DNA of 6,322 nucleotides from Helicobacteraceae bacterium (GTDB lineage: Bacteria > Campylobacterota > Campylobacteria > Campylobacterales > SZUA-545), in the NCBI GenBank assembly GCA_031276985.1, contig JAISMA010000169.1:1-6322 (forward strand), given 5' to 3'. Each line of letters starts with the position of its first letter. Position 1 is the first letter of the stretch. Position numbers and translations under genes: made by a program. Positions 6,101 through 6,322 of this stretch are shown in pieces. The notes under the pieces are model-generated. The model ran no database searches, had not been told where the DNA came from, and saw only the letters and a program-made list of their open reading frames with translations.

Positions 6101-6322
6101 ATGTGGAAATTCGGTTCTCAAAGGGCTTTAGGTTTAGAGGTTTCGTTTGCTAACGAAGCAAACGATCGCAACGCAAGCGTTCTTGCAATAGCCGACGCTG
6201 TTACCCCCCCCCCCCCCCCCCCCAGCAAACTAAATAAATCAATCAAGGTTCATGTGTTAGGCGCTCTTTTAGCGAGCGCGATGTTAGTGTTCTCCGGGTG
6301 TGGAGGGAGTTCTGGTGGCGGT
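6101..6322 (+). CDS. Probable phase-variable lipoprotein, N-terminal part (partial)
   Basis: The visible 74 codons encode three parts. First is a polar leader, MWKFGSQRALGLEV... to residue V34, with no signal-like character. Second is T35 followed by six prolines encoded by the C tract (P36-P41). Third is a typical lipoprotein signal: basic residues K43, K46 and K49, a hydrophobic core VLGALLASAMLV, and a lipobox-like FSGC with Cys67, followed by the flexible GGSSGGG linker. If processed, Cys67 would be lipidated and the protein anchored in the inner or outer membrane. The mature domain lies past the right edge, so its function is unknown. The start is firm because of the strong ribosome site. 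A signal sequence beginning 42 residues in is odd: no ATG in frame lies between the tract and the signal core, so the signal can be made only by reading through the tract. Phe at -3 of the lipobox is less usual than Leu. Confidence 0.7.
   Translation, partial: MWKFGSQRALGLEVSFANEANDRNASVLAIADAVTPPPPPPSKLNKSIKVHVLGALLASAMLVFSGCGGSSGGG
6143..6165 (+). other. Stem-loop in the leader of the phase-variable gene
   Basis: TCGTTTGCT (6143-6151) and AGCAAACGA (6157-6165) are perfect reverse complements around a 5-nt loop. A smaller stem follows, GCAAG/CTTGC (6173-6177, 6182-6186, loop CGTT). Both lie between the start codon and the C tract, in sequence that would be translated, so they may affect elongation or mRNA stability. 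Function is inferred only. Confidence 0.4.
6204..6223 (+). repeat. Poly-C tract (20 C), contingency-locus type
   Basis: Twenty consecutive C lie inside the open frame starting at 6101. Twenty C keeps the frame open to the window end. Nineteen C would give CCA GCA AAC TAA (stop at 6231), and twenty-one C would give CAG CAA ACT AAA TAA (stop at 6235). Slipped-strand mispairing in such tracts is the established on/off mechanism for surface genes in Campylobacter and Helicobacter. The exact count is also the least certain part of any assembly. Confidence 0.85.

Noticed and set aside
6204..6223. Poly-C run as a sequencing or gap-filling artefact
   Set aside because: Not fully excluded, but the run keeps the start in frame with a complete lipoprotein signal, and stops in both other frames lie directly after it. 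This fits a true contingency tract better than random filler.
1..6322. CRISPR array, tRNA, rRNA, insertion sequence
   Set aside because: No regularly spaced repeats, cloverleaf-like segments, ribosomal sequence or transposase frame were seen on either strand.

Overview
The window reads as chromosomal DNA of a Gram-negative bacterium. It has a periplasmic peptidoglycan transglycosylase, a large AsmA/YhdP-type envelope protein and a lipoprotein signal. The long homopolymeric C tract, the alpha-helical-rich M48 protease with a long tail, and the style of the AsmA-like protein together suggest Campylobacterota (an epsilonproteobacterial, Helicobacteraceae-like lineage). That placement is inference, because no marker gene is present. 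CGATCG is strikingly over-represented: I counted about 25 by eye in 6.3 kb.

Layout. Positions 1-1780 (minus) hold an M48 zinc metallopeptidase gene split between two reading frames. The catalytic N-terminal part ends at a TAA (779-781), and the C-terminal part stays open in the +1 frame to the left window edge. The junction reads CTT TAA C, preceded by GGAG, which resembles the prfB (RF2) programmed frameshift site. After an 85-bp gap comes mltG (1866-2828, minus). Its 5' end overlaps by 80 bp, head to head, with a 920-codon AsmA/YhdP-like gene (2749-5511, plus). Positions 5512-6100 form an intergenic region with a dispersed-repeat-like palindrome, G-runs that could form a quadruplex, A-tracts, and a minus-strand coding-like remnant. 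At 6101 a gene with an excellent Shine-Dalgarno starts and runs off the right edge. Its codons 35-41 are made by a run of 20 C. Only this C count (modulo 3) joins the start to a downstream lipoprotein signal peptide; the other two phases stop within two to four codons of the tract.

How the genes relate. mltG, the M48 protease and the AsmA-like gene all act at the cell envelope (glycan-strand termination, membrane protein turnover, and probable inner-to-outer-membrane lipid traffic). The gene at the right edge is best read as a phase-variable surface lipoprotein. The two points most worth following are this C-tract switch with its unusual leader, and the possible programmed frameshift in the protease gene.
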